A stretch of DNA of 10,306 nt from CAYUFF01 sp964444075 (GTDB lineage Archaea > Aenigmatarchaeota > Aenigmatarchaeia > CG10238-14 > SCSR01). The position numbers and the translations under genes are program-made. The stretch covers positions 1-10,306 of the forward strand of contig CAYUFF010000032.1 in assembly GCA_964444075.1 (NCBI GenBank), read 5' to 3'. Shown one piece after another: positions 1-5,631 of the stretch; positions within the stretch are counted from its first letter, which is position 1; each line of letters opens with the position of its first letter. Below the pieces are notes generated by a model, which searched no databases, had not been told where the DNA came from, and saw nothing but the letters and a program-made list of their open reading frames with translations.

Positions 1-28
1 AGCGCTCGATGCCCAGAGGCTGACCGCC

Positions 29-36
29 CTATTTAT
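29..36 (+). promoter_or_regulatory. Putative TATA box of the DUF167 gene
   Basis: The sequence CTATTTAT is centred about 28 bases before the ATG at 61. This spacing puts transcription start at or next to the start codon, as in leaderless archaeal transcripts. The rest of 1-60 shows no gene I can assign; short open frames there run into the window edge. Confidence 0.35.
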
Positions 37-60
37 CCCCCTACGCCAACATTCTTGTGC

Positions 61-282
61 ATGCGCATAAAGGTCAAGGTCATTCCAAACGCGAGGGAGC
101 GAAAGTTAGAGAAGGTTTCGGACCGTGAGTACAGGGTCTACGTCAGGTCTCCCCCGGAAAGGGGAAGGGCTAACCGGGAGCTTGTATGGGTGTTGGCAAA
201 ACGCTTCGGGGTTCCGACGTCGAGGGTGAGGATAGTAAAGGGTTTGACTTCTCGGAATAAGCTCGTAGAGATTGAGGAGTGA
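61..282 (+). CDS. YggU/DUF167 family small protein
   Basis: A 73-residue protein of the DUF167 (YggU) family, whose biochemical function is not established. The family core is visible: an N-terminal strand with KVKVIPNA, then RGRANRELVWVLAKRFGVP, then SRVRIVKGLTSRNK and a final strand. The Arg/Ala-Asn pair and the KG.TSR.K motif are the family's most conserved points. I start it at the ATG at 61 rather than at the in-frame TTG at 55, because 61 lies 28 bases from a TATA-like box and begins the conserved MRIKV strand. The protein is a little shorter than many bacterial members, which are nearer 95 residues. It stops 89 bases before the transporter gene; a TATA-like box in that gap suggests the two are transcribed separately. 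Confidence 0.85.
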   Translation: MRIKVKVIPNARERKLEKVSDREYRVYVRSPPERGRANRELVWVLAKRFGVPTSRVRIVKGLTSRNKLVEIEE

Positions 283-286
283 AGGG

Positions 287-304
287 AGCAGGAGCCTTTC
301 CGAG
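287..304 (+). repeat. 18-base exact repeat, copy 1 (intergenic)
   Basis: The sequence AGCAGGAGCCTTTCCGAG occurs here just after the DUF167 stop and again at 1669-1686 inside the permease gene, where it encodes SRSLSE. The flanking bases differ. No function is evident. Confidence 0.5.
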
Positions 305-337
305 CGCCGCGGGAGTCGTTTAAGGGTGTACGGAGCC

Positions 338-345
338 AAATTATT
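338..345 (+). promoter_or_regulatory. Putative TATA box of the metal transporter operon
   Basis: AAATTATT is an AT-only island in a GC-rich stretch and lies about 27-30 bases before the GTG at 372. It is flanked by two copies of TTAAGGG (320-326 and 344-350), which could be an operator or chance. Confidence 0.35.
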
Positions 346-371
346 AAGGGCTATCCCGCACCGGTCCCAGG

Positions 372-1070
372 GTGGTTCGCGTGGAGGAGGGTTTGGTTTT
401 GAGGGTGAGGAACCTCACCGTCAAGCTGGACGGCGAGGTCGTGCTCGAGAACGTAAGCTTTAAAGTTAAGGAGGGTGAGGTGCTCACCATCTTGGGCCCG
501 AACGGCGCCGGCAAGACCGTGCTGCTGAGGGCTTTACTGGGCCTAGTGCCGTACGAGGGAAAAGTGGAGTGGAAGGAAGGCGTCAAGGTGGGGTACGTTC
601 CACAGAGACTTCCGCTCGTCAAGGACGTTCCGCTGAGCGTCGGAGAATTCTTCAAGCTGAAGAACGCCCCCGAAAGGGAAGTCGAGAGAGCGCTGGCATC
701 CACAGGCGTAAGGCGGGACATCATGAAGAAAAGGGTCGGTGAACTCTCCTCCGGCCAGTTCCAGCGGATACTCATCGCTTTCGCGCTCGTCGGCGAGCCC
801 CAGGTCTTGCTATTCGACGAGCCCACCGCCGGGATCGACGTCGGCGCGGAGGAAACAATCTACACGTGCTTGGAAAGGCTCAGGAGGGAGAGGAACCTAA
901 CGGTCTTGCTCGTCACCCACGACCTGAGCGTCGTCTACAAATTTTCTTCGGCTTGCCTCTGTTTGAATAGGAGGGTCCTTTGCTTCGGCACTCCGAAAAG
1001 GTTGACCCCGACTCTTCTCTCCAGGCTGTACGGGGGAAAGATAAAGTTTTACGAACATAGGCACGGGTAG
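372..1070 (+). CDS. znuC: Metal ABC transporter ATP-binding protein (ZnuC/TroB type)
   Basis: The cytoplasmic ATPase of an ABC importer for Zn2+/Mn2+-type metals. It hydrolyses ATP to power uptake through the permease encoded next. Seen in the 232 residues: Walker A GPNGAGKT at 42-49, Q-loop Gln78, signature LSSGQ at 125-129 (the family usually has LSGGQ), Walker B VLLFDEPTAG at 145-154 and switch His183 in THD. The C-terminus ends LYGG...YEHRHG, typical of the ZnuC/TroB/MntB branch. The start is uncertain. GTG at 372 would suit a leaderless transcript from the box at 338-345, whereas a GGAGG at 383-387 suits initiation at TTG 393 or 399; the conserved domain begins after 399 in either case. 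The metal specificity cannot be read from the ATPase. Confidence 0.9.
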   Translation: MVRVEEGLVLRVRNLTVKLDGEVVLENVSFKVKEGEVLTILGPNGAGKTVLLRALLGLVPYEGKVEWKEGVKVGYVPQRLPLVKDVPLSVGEFFKLKNAPEREVERALASTGVRRDIMKKRVGELSSGQFQRILIAFALVGEPQVLLFDEPTAGIDVGAEETIYTCLERLRRERNLTVLLVTHDLSVVYKFSSACLCLNRRVLCFGTPKRLTPTLLSRLYGGKIKFYEHRHG

Positions 1071-1071
1071 C

Positions 1072-1830
1072 ATGGCGGGTACGCTCAGTTTGGTGGCCGG
1101 GGTTTGCATATCGGCGGCTGCCGCCTACATAGGGAGCTTGATGCTGAGCAAGAGGATGGTGTTGGTAGCCGGACCCCTCGGACACTTAGCGTTGCCCGGG
1201 ATAGCCCTAGCCCTGCTTTACGGTTTCGACGTAACTCTCGGGGCGTTCCCCTTCGTCATCCTCGGGATAATCCTGATTTGGATCTTCGAAATGAGGACGA
1301 AGCTCCCGACGGAAGCCCTGACCGCCGTGGTCTTCGCGTTCGGAGTGGCCGTGGCCTTCCTCTTCTTGCCCCTCGAGCAGGCGGAAGCGGCCCTGGTGGG
1401 CGATATCTCGAGGGTGGGCTTCTGGGATGCGCTGACCTCTTCGCTGTTATCCCTCACCGTCATCGCCGCGCTGAGGAAATCTTACGACAGGATGGTTCTG
1501 ATCAGCATTTCGGAAGACTTGGCAAGGGTAGAAGGCGTGGACGTCAGGAAGTACAACCTCCTCTACCTACTCTTGGTAGCCGTCGTCGTCTCGCTCGGCG
1601 TGAAGGTAGTGGGCGGTCTCCTGACGGCCGCCCTGGTGGCAATTCCGTCCGCCGCTTCCAGGAACGTAAGCAGGAGCCTTTCCGAGTATTCTTCGCTCTC
1701 CGTAGTTTTCGGCGTTTCGAGCTGCGTCCTCGGGATGGCGGTTTCGTCGTTTTTCGACGTACCGGCGGGAGTCGCCATCATCCTAGCCGGTACGGCGATC
1801 TTCATCGTTTCCTCCGTGCTGAAAAAATGA
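1072..1830 (+). CDS. znuB: Metal ABC transporter permease (ZnuB/ABC-3 family)
   Basis: A 252-residue integral membrane protein of the ABC-3 family, forming the translocation channel of a Zn/Mn-type importer. About eight hydrophobic helices are visible, roughly at residues 5-24, 31-52, 56-73, 80-100, 117-135, 160-176, 178-195 and 205-250 (the last span probably two helices). The cytoplasmic coupling region contains SISEDLARVEGVD around 143-155, matching the family's D..A...G motif, and the GGLLTAALVAIPSA segment near 180-193 is characteristic. It begins one base after the ATPase stop, so the two genes are surely cotranscribed. A substrate-binding lipoprotein is expected for such a system, but none is encoded in this window. 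The metal transported is not shown by the sequence. Confidence 0.92.
   Translation: MAGTLSLVAGVCISAAAAYIGSLMLSKRMVLVAGPLGHLALPGIALALLYGFDVTLGAFPFVILGIILIWIFEMRTKLPTEALTAVVFAFGVAVAFLFLPLEQAEAALVGDISRVGFWDALTSSLLSLTVIAALRKSYDRMVLISISEDLARVEGVDVRKYNLLYLLLVAVVVSLGVKVVGGLLTAALVAIPSAASRNVSRSLSEYSSLSVVFGVSSCVLGMAVSSFFDVPAGVAIILAGTAIFIVSSVLKK
1669..1686 (+). repeat. 18-base exact repeat, copy 2 (inside the permease gene)
   Basis: This is identical to 287-304. Here it codes for SRSLSE in the permease. Confidence 0.5.
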
Positions 1831-1964
1831 AGGAAATCGTGAGCAGAAACCTCGTTAAACGGAAGGGGTTGAACGAAGGGTTGGCTACAGAAAGACTGGG
1901 TAAAGAGTTGATTAAGGAAAGGCTTTCTAACCTTAAAAACAAAACTCAAACTGAGGTGTGCTAA
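1827..1964 (+). CDS. Possible small ORF coupled to the permease gene
   Basis: A 45-residue ORF whose ATG (1827-1829) overlaps the permease TGA (1828-1830) in an ATGA junction, the usual arrangement for translational coupling. The predicted peptide begins MKEIVSRNLVKRKGLNEG and is charged, Lys/Glu/Leu-rich and probably helical. I recognise no family. Its stop (TAA 1962-1964) overlaps the stop of the convergent ATPase gene at 1961-1963. The open frame extends upstream as a shadow of the permease, so openness alone is weak evidence. It may be an untranslated tail. Confidence 0.25.
   Translation: MKEIVSRNLVKRKGLNEGLATERLGKELIKERLSNLKNKTQTEVC
1935..1944 (-). terminator. Possible T-rich terminator of the solitary ATPase gene
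   Basis: On the minus strand, just past the ATPase stop, the sequence reads GTTTTGTTTTT within about 27 bases of the stop codon. Short U-rich tracts without a required hairpin are typical archaeal terminators. It lies inside the possible small ORF on the other strand. Confidence 0.35.
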
Positions 1965-3244
1965 ACTCCGAGCAACCATTTCCACATGGGTACGAACTTC
2001 ATCCTCCCCCTCTTTCCGAACCATTCTATCACTCTCTCGTCCTCGTAATCCCACGTGATTACCGAAAGCTCTGGCCTATGCTCCTTAAGGATTTCTCGCG
2101 CGTGCAACAAAGCCCTAATTTCCCTCTTATCTACTTCGTCGAAAGAGCTTGCGTAGCTTACCTGAATAAGCTCTCTTATTCTCGGACCTTGTTTGACCAA
2201 AAAGTCCACTTCGTAACCCTCGTGAGTCTTGAAGTAATAGATTTCAAGGTTAGGGTTGCAATAGCTTTTTCTCCTCAGGAGTTCTATCGCTACGAGGTTC
2301 TCCATCAACCTTCCGAGGTTTTCCGATATTCTGAAGGCGACAGAGGAATGAAATCCCGTATCGATGGTATAAACTTTTTTCGGGGATTTCAAGCGCTGAA
2401 GAGTCTTGAAGGAAAATTGCTCCAAGAAGAAGAAGAGGTACGCCTCCTCAAGGTAGTTAACGTATTTTTCTGCTGTATGCACGCTTCCCAAACCCAAGTT
2501 TCTAGCGAGTTTCGTCAGGGAAACCGAAGAGGAGATGTTTGAAACGAGGAAACGAACGAGGTTGGTTATGACCTCAGGATATCTTGGCCTGTGTCTCTTC
2601 ACAACGTCCTTTAGCACTATAGCGTTGAGCAAGGTAACAAGATACTCCTTGTAATCGTAACCCTTGACCACGACCTCTGGAAACCCCCCACGAACGATAT
2701 AATCCCTAAGCAACGAAAGCACCTTTCCCACGTCTTCGGGAAGCTCCACGCTCGCGTTTCGAAAACCTCTCGCGAGGAGAAATTCCCTAAAGCTGAAAGG
2801 GTATATTTCTATCTCCACGTACCTTCCTGTCAAGCGCGTCGCCAGCTCGCCGCTCAACAGGTTGGCGTTCGAGCCCGTTATTATCAGATTGTAGCCTTGC
2901 CTTCTCAGCCTGTTCACCACGATTTCCCAGTTCCTAAGGTTTTGGACCTCGTCGAGGAACAGAAGGTCGAAGTCTCCGTATACTTCCGTCGCGGCCTTCA
3001 AAACTTCGTCGAATTCTACATTACACACCTCCTCGTCGTCGAAGTTGACGTACCCGAACTTTTTCCCCTTCAGGGCATGGAGGGAGAAGAAAGATTTTCC
3101 AGCACGCCTCACTCCGGTAACGACCTTTACGATGTCCTTCTCGAGCCACTTCCTCAATTTCCTTTCAGCATCCCTCCTAACGTACCTACTCTTGAAAACC
3201 TCCTCTGCTTCCCTTCTCTGTCTGAGCAAACTTTTCTTTACCAT
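1961..3244 (-). CDS. Solitary archaeal P-loop ATPase with DUF4143-like C-terminal domain
   Basis: A 427-residue protein of the large archaeal ATPase group of DUF4143-type architecture; cellular roles for this group are mostly unknown. Domains seen: an AAA-like ATPase with Walker A GVRRAGKS at 44-51, Walker B DLLFLDE at 93-99, sensor-like ITGSN at 122-126 and a probable arginine finger in TGRYVE near 141. A helical middle with a winged-helix-like stretch near 240-270 follows. The C-terminal domain resembles a PD-(D/E)XK nuclease fold, with EVDFLV at 345-350 and IQVSYA at 360-365. The place of the usual (E/Q)xK lysine is Ser, so nuclease activity is doubtful. The terminal ITWDYEDE...WKWLL is shared with the two duplicated ATPases, but the rest is clearly diverged. 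No toxin or antitoxin genes adjoin it. It is probably expressed from a leaderless promoter at about 3271. Confidence 0.85.
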   Translation of the reverse strand: MVKKSLLRQRREAEEVFKSRYVRRDAERKLRKWLEKDIVKVVTGVRRAGKSFFSLHALKGKKFGYVNFDDEEVCNVEFDEVLKAATEVYGDFDLLFLDEVQNLRNWEIVVNRLRRQGYNLIITGSNANLLSGELATRLTGRYVEIEIYPFSFREFLLARGFRNASVELPEDVGKVLSLLRDYIVRGGFPEVVVKGYDYKEYLVTLLNAIVLKDVVKRHRPRYPEVITNLVRFLVSNISSSVSLTKLARNLGLGSVHTAEKYVNYLEEAYLFFFLEQFSFKTLQRLKSPKKVYTIDTGFHSSVAFRISENLGRLMENLVAIELLRRKSYCNPNLEIYYFKTHEGYEVDFLVKQGPRIRELIQVSYASSFDEVDKREIRALLHAREILKEHRPELSVITWDYEDERVIEWFGKRGRMKFVPMWKWLLGV

Positions 3245-3256
3245 TATTTAAATGAT

Positions 3257-3284
3257 GTGCACAAAAATTTAAATTTTTATGCAC
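3257..3284 (-). promoter_or_regulatory. Near-palindrome centred on the TATA box of the solitary ATPase gene
   Basis: The left arm GTGCACAAAAATTT (3257-3270) is followed directly by its reverse complement with one mismatch (3271-3284), so 13 of 14 pairs match. The dyad centre TTTAAA lies about 26 bases before the ATG at 3244 and is the obvious TATA box. A symmetric protein bound here would block the promoter, so it may be an operator for the ATPase gene. Confidence 0.5.
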
Positions 3285-3300
3285 TTTCTTTATCAAGGGA

Positions 3301-3460
3301 TTTTATGGTCTAACTCTCAACTTTTTCTAGGAAGGCTTGGCTCGGTATGAGCGTTTTATGGGCGAGTGGTCGCGTAGATGTTAAGCGAACTTTGTTTGAA
3401 TCCACTCTACGGGCGTGAGTAATATAAAAAATCGATTTCTTTCCGTTAATCGCGCTGTAA
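3301..3460. other. Intergenic spacer without a recognisable gene
   Basis: This stretch lies between the divergent ATPase and DUF5678 genes. I see no credible ORF. It contains nested complementary segments: GAGTGG (3364-3369) with CCACTC (3402-3407), and alternatively CGTAGA (3373-3378) with TCTACG (3406-3411). These could form mutually exclusive hairpins. No RNA family is recognised. Confidence 0.4.
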
Positions 3461-3461
3461 C

Positions 3462-3470
3462 TTTTAAGTA
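3462..3470 (+). promoter_or_regulatory. Putative TATA box of the DUF5678-like gene
   Basis: TTTTAAGTA is centred about 29 bases before the ATG at 3495, again the leaderless spacing. Confidence 0.4.
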
Positions 3471-3494
3471 TTTATCCTAAAAAAATTGATTAAT

Positions 3495-3737
3495 ATGAGC
3501 ACAGATGTTTTATCCTCGCTTGTTACCTTTGAAAGGGAGTTCAAAACTTTTGTTAAAAACATGGATGAAATCAAAAAGAAGTACAGGGGAAAAGTGGTTC
3601 TGGTCAAGAACGGGAAAGTTCTGATCGCTGGCGATAGCGTTGAAGAAGTCGTAGAAAGAGCGAGAGAAATGAATCTAGATCCAGCTAAAGAAGTCATTCA
3701 GTTCGTTCCAGAGGAAGAGATAACCCTCATTATTTGA
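3495..3737 (+). CDS. DUF5678-like small protein
   Basis: An 80-residue soluble protein. It has a helical N-terminus (FEREFKTFVKNMDEIKKKY), then the compact pattern YRGKVVLVKNGKVLIAGDS, then an acidic helix VEEVVERAREM and a closing strand KEVIQFVPEEE. This layout matches, from memory, the DUF5678 family of archaea and bacteria, often found just upstream of retropepsin-like genes; its function is unknown. I chose the ATG at 3495 over the TTG at 3486 because of the TATA spacing. The next gene begins 18 bases downstream, so the two probably form one transcript. Confidence 0.65.
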   Translation: MSTDVLSSLVTFEREFKTFVKNMDEIKKKYRGKVVLVKNGKVLIAGDSVEEVVERAREMNLDPAKEVIQFVPEEEITLII

Positions 3738-3755
3738 ACTTTTTAGGTGTTTCCA

Positions 3756-4051
3756 ATGGTTAAAATCCCTCTTTTTTCGATGAGACTTCTAGGTGATGAA
3801 AGAGATTGCGTGACAGTCAACATAAGAGGAAAAAATTTTTATTTGACAACTATCGCAATCATAGATAACGGTTCTCCTGTTACACTAATAAGTGAAAATG
3901 ATTTGAAAAGAACAAGATTACCATTAAAAAGCTTGCATGTCGTTAAAAAGTGGCATATGGTCCGATCATTGTTGGACTCGTCGATTTAGGGGAATGTGAT
4001 TTAACTACATATATGGGCAAATTTTATGCAAAATTTGCTGATATACGTTAA
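3756..4051 (+). pseudogene. Retropepsin-like aspartic protease, broken by a one-base frameshift
   Basis: The first frame encodes a retropepsin-like fold with the active-site stretch IAIIDNGSPVTLIS, Asp37 being the expected catalytic residue. It is followed by GPIIVGLVDLGECDLTTYMG, but only in another frame. The break is at the A5 run 3945-3949: one extra A would give continuous VKKVAYGPIIVGL and a protein of about 98 residues ending at the TAA at 4049-4051. As written, the first frame stops at 3989 after unrelated residues. The ATG at 3756 is chosen because AGGTG (3745-3749) sits six bases before it; a GTG at 3747 is also open. The active site reads D-N-G instead of the usual D-T/S-G, a second sign of decay or an inactive homologue. 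A sequencing error in the A-run or programmed slippage are alternatives. Confidence 0.7.
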
Positions 4052-4094
4052 AAGTTTACAAAATTTTTGCGGATCGAGTGAAGAAAGCGACGCG

Positions 4095-5438
4095 CTACGG
4101 CTCGCTCTCCCGGAGTAGCCACTTCCACAGGGGCAAGAACCTTACGACCTTTCCCTTAATCTCTTTCTCGTCCTCATAATCCCAAGTGATTACCAGCAAG
4201 GAAGGCTTGTCTTTAGAGAAGGTTTCACTCGCTTTTATCAAAGCGTCGACCTCCCTTTTCTTTACCTCGTCGAAGCCGGAAGCGTAGGTTACTTGGATTA
4301 GCTGAGTGATGCGCAAACCTTCTTTCACCACAAAATCGACTTCCTTGCCTTCTTGCTTCCCGTATTCCTTCCAGTAAAACACCTGAAAAGTCGGCGTCCC
4401 GAAGGATTTTTTTATCAACTCCCTGGCAACTACGTTCTCCATCAACCTCCCGATACTTCCTCTCGTTTCGGGAAACAAAGAAGTAACTATACCGTTGTCT
4501 ATGAGGTAGAGTTTCTTCGGGTACTGCTTCCTCGTTTTTACGGAAGTCGAAAGGATTTCCGTGGGAAAGAAAAGGAAAACCTCGTTAGAAAAGCCGAGGA
4601 ACTCCACGAGCGTTTGTTTCCCGCATTTTATCCCGAGGGCTTTGATGTAGTTGTGCGCTTTCGACACGCTCAGGTATTTTGAGAAGTTGTTTATGCAGTA
4701 CTTCAAGAAAGCGTCCAAGGCAGAAACGTTCTTTATCCCGTGTTTCTCGATCAAATCCTTGTAGAAGATGGTTCGGTAGTAAGAAAGGAGCAGCTTTACC
4801 CTTTCCCTTTCGTTTTTCAGCAAAGAAATTTTCGGATAGCTTCCCGATACCAGAAACTCTTCTAAAAGTTTCAGCAGCTTACCCCTCCTTTCGAGCAGCG
4901 ATTCCAACTCGTTGACTTCGAAGCCTCTCGCCCTCAAAAATTCCCTGAAGTTGAACGGAAAAACAAAAAAGTCTACGCTCCTCCCCCTCAGACTTTTCGG
5001 TATCTCCCCTCCCAAAACCTTCGAAGAAGAGCCAGTAACGTAAATCCGAAACTTGCGGGAGTCGAAAACCCTCCTAACCCACTTATCCCAATCCCTTACA
5101 GTTTGGACCTCGTCCAAGAAAAGGTAGATGGGTTTGGTTTCGTCGACGTCGCTGAGCTTGTAGAAGACTTTCAACATCTCTCCCAGATGGAGTGCGTCCA
5201 GGTTCCTCAGCCTTTCGTGCTCGAAGTTTACGTAGAGGATGTTGTCCCTAGGGAACCCTCTTCCGAGCAGCTCCTCTATCAGCTGGAAAATTCTGTAGGT
5301 TTTTCCGACTTGTCTCCCTCCTCCGACGCAGATTATCGAGGAGGGGTCTGGAGGGATCTCGACTTCTCTTTTTACCAGCGGTGGTAGCTCGAAGGTCTTC
5401 CATTCGGCTATCGTTAACTCGAAGTCTTTTTCTCTCAT
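4095..5438 (-). CDS. DUF4143-type P-loop ATPase of the AbiE module, copy 1
   Basis: A 447-residue ATPase divergently transcribed from the toxin-antitoxin pair. Walker A is GGGRQVGKT at 39-47, Walker B IYLFLDE at 104-110, sensor-like VTGSS at 134-138, and probable arginine finger residues lie in SLRGRS around 151-153. The C-terminal PD-(D/E)XK-like domain has EVDFVV at 366-371 and IQVTYA at 381-386, with Thr where the catalytic lysine would be expected. The start ATG lies 28 bases from TATTTAAATA, and a leaderless mRNA is likely. From 4180 up it appears identical to the copy at 7158-8495. The last about 25 codons differ (ends RESEP instead of YTV, with about 18 mismatches in 66 aligned bases). 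Its function is unknown; the position suggests a role in, or carriage with, the AbiE system. Confidence 0.85.
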   Translation of the reverse strand: MREKDFELTIAEWKTFELPPLVKREVEIPPDPSSIICVGGGRQVGKTYRIFQLIEELLGRGFPRDNILYVNFEHERLRNLDALHLGEMLKVFYKLSDVDETKPIYLFLDEVQTVRDWDKWVRRVFDSRKFRIYVTGSSSKVLGGEIPKSLRGRSVDFFVFPFNFREFLRARGFEVNELESLLERRGKLLKLLEEFLVSGSYPKISLLKNERERVKLLLSYYRTIFYKDLIEKHGIKNVSALDAFLKYCINNFSKYLSVSKAHNYIKALGIKCGKQTLVEFLGFSNEVFLFFPTEILSTSVKTRKQYPKKLYLIDNGIVTSLFPETRGSIGRLMENVVARELIKKSFGTPTFQVFYWKEYGKQEGKEVDFVVKEGLRITQLIQVTYASGFDEVKKREVDALIKASETFSKDKPSLLVITWDYEDEKEIKGKVVRFLPLWKWLLRESEP

Positions 5439-5460
5439 AAATTGTTTTCTATCGGAACGA

Positions 5461-5470
5461 TATTTAAATA
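5461..5470 (-). promoter_or_regulatory. TATA box of the module ATPase, copy 1
   Basis: TATTTAAATA is centred about 28 bases upstream of the ATPase ATG (5436-5438). On the plus strand it is preceded directly by AACGATA (5456-5462), an element also found next to the AbiEi promoter. A short ATCG-GAA-CGAT dyad (5451-5461) lies between the TATA box and the start codon. Confidence 0.55.
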
Positions 5471-5580
5471 TTATTGTTTTGGTGTAAGTTTGTTTTTTGT
5501 CTATTGTTTTTCCTAGCGTTCTCCGGTCGTTGAACGAACCTTAAACGTGTGTGAAAGAGAATTTCTTATTTTGCCTCAAC

Positions 5581-5604
5581 AAAGTTATCAAAAACGATAA
5601 CTTT
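5581..5604 (+). promoter_or_regulatory. Inverted-repeat operator at the AbiEi promoter, copy 1
   Basis: Perfect 9-base arms AAAGTTATC (5581-5589) and GATAACTTT (5596-5604) are separated by AAAAAC. The right arm covers the BRE position and runs into the TATA box at 5602-5609. AbiEi proteins of bacteria repress their own operon by binding inverted repeats in the promoter, so this is the natural candidate site for such autoregulation. Confidence 0.6.
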
Positions 5605-5609
5605 AAATA
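5602..5609 (+). promoter_or_regulatory. TATA box of the AbiEi-AbiEii operon, copy 1
   Basis: TTTAAATA is centred 26-27 bases before the ATG at 5632, which predicts a leaderless transcript. It overlaps the right arm of the inverted repeat by three bases. Confidence 0.65.
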
Positions 5610-5631
5610 CCAGAATTAAGAAAAAACAAAT

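Noticed and set aside
1104..1826. Long open frame overlapping the permease gene in another frame
   Set aside because: Arg/Gly-rich shadow of a GC-rich coding region; the permease frame has clear membrane helices and family motifs. Only the tail from 1827 is kept as a possible small ORF.
2017..2028. CGAACCATTCTA shared with 7102-7113, both encoding EWF on the minus strand
   Set aside because: A 12-base match is expected several times by chance in 10 kb, and the flanking residues do not align convincingly, so I do not infer that the remnant gene is an ATPase.
3360..3420. tRNA-like look, with GTTTGAATCC resembling a T-loop
   Set aside because: No T-stem pairs around the loop-like sequence, and no acceptor or anticodon stem can be built.
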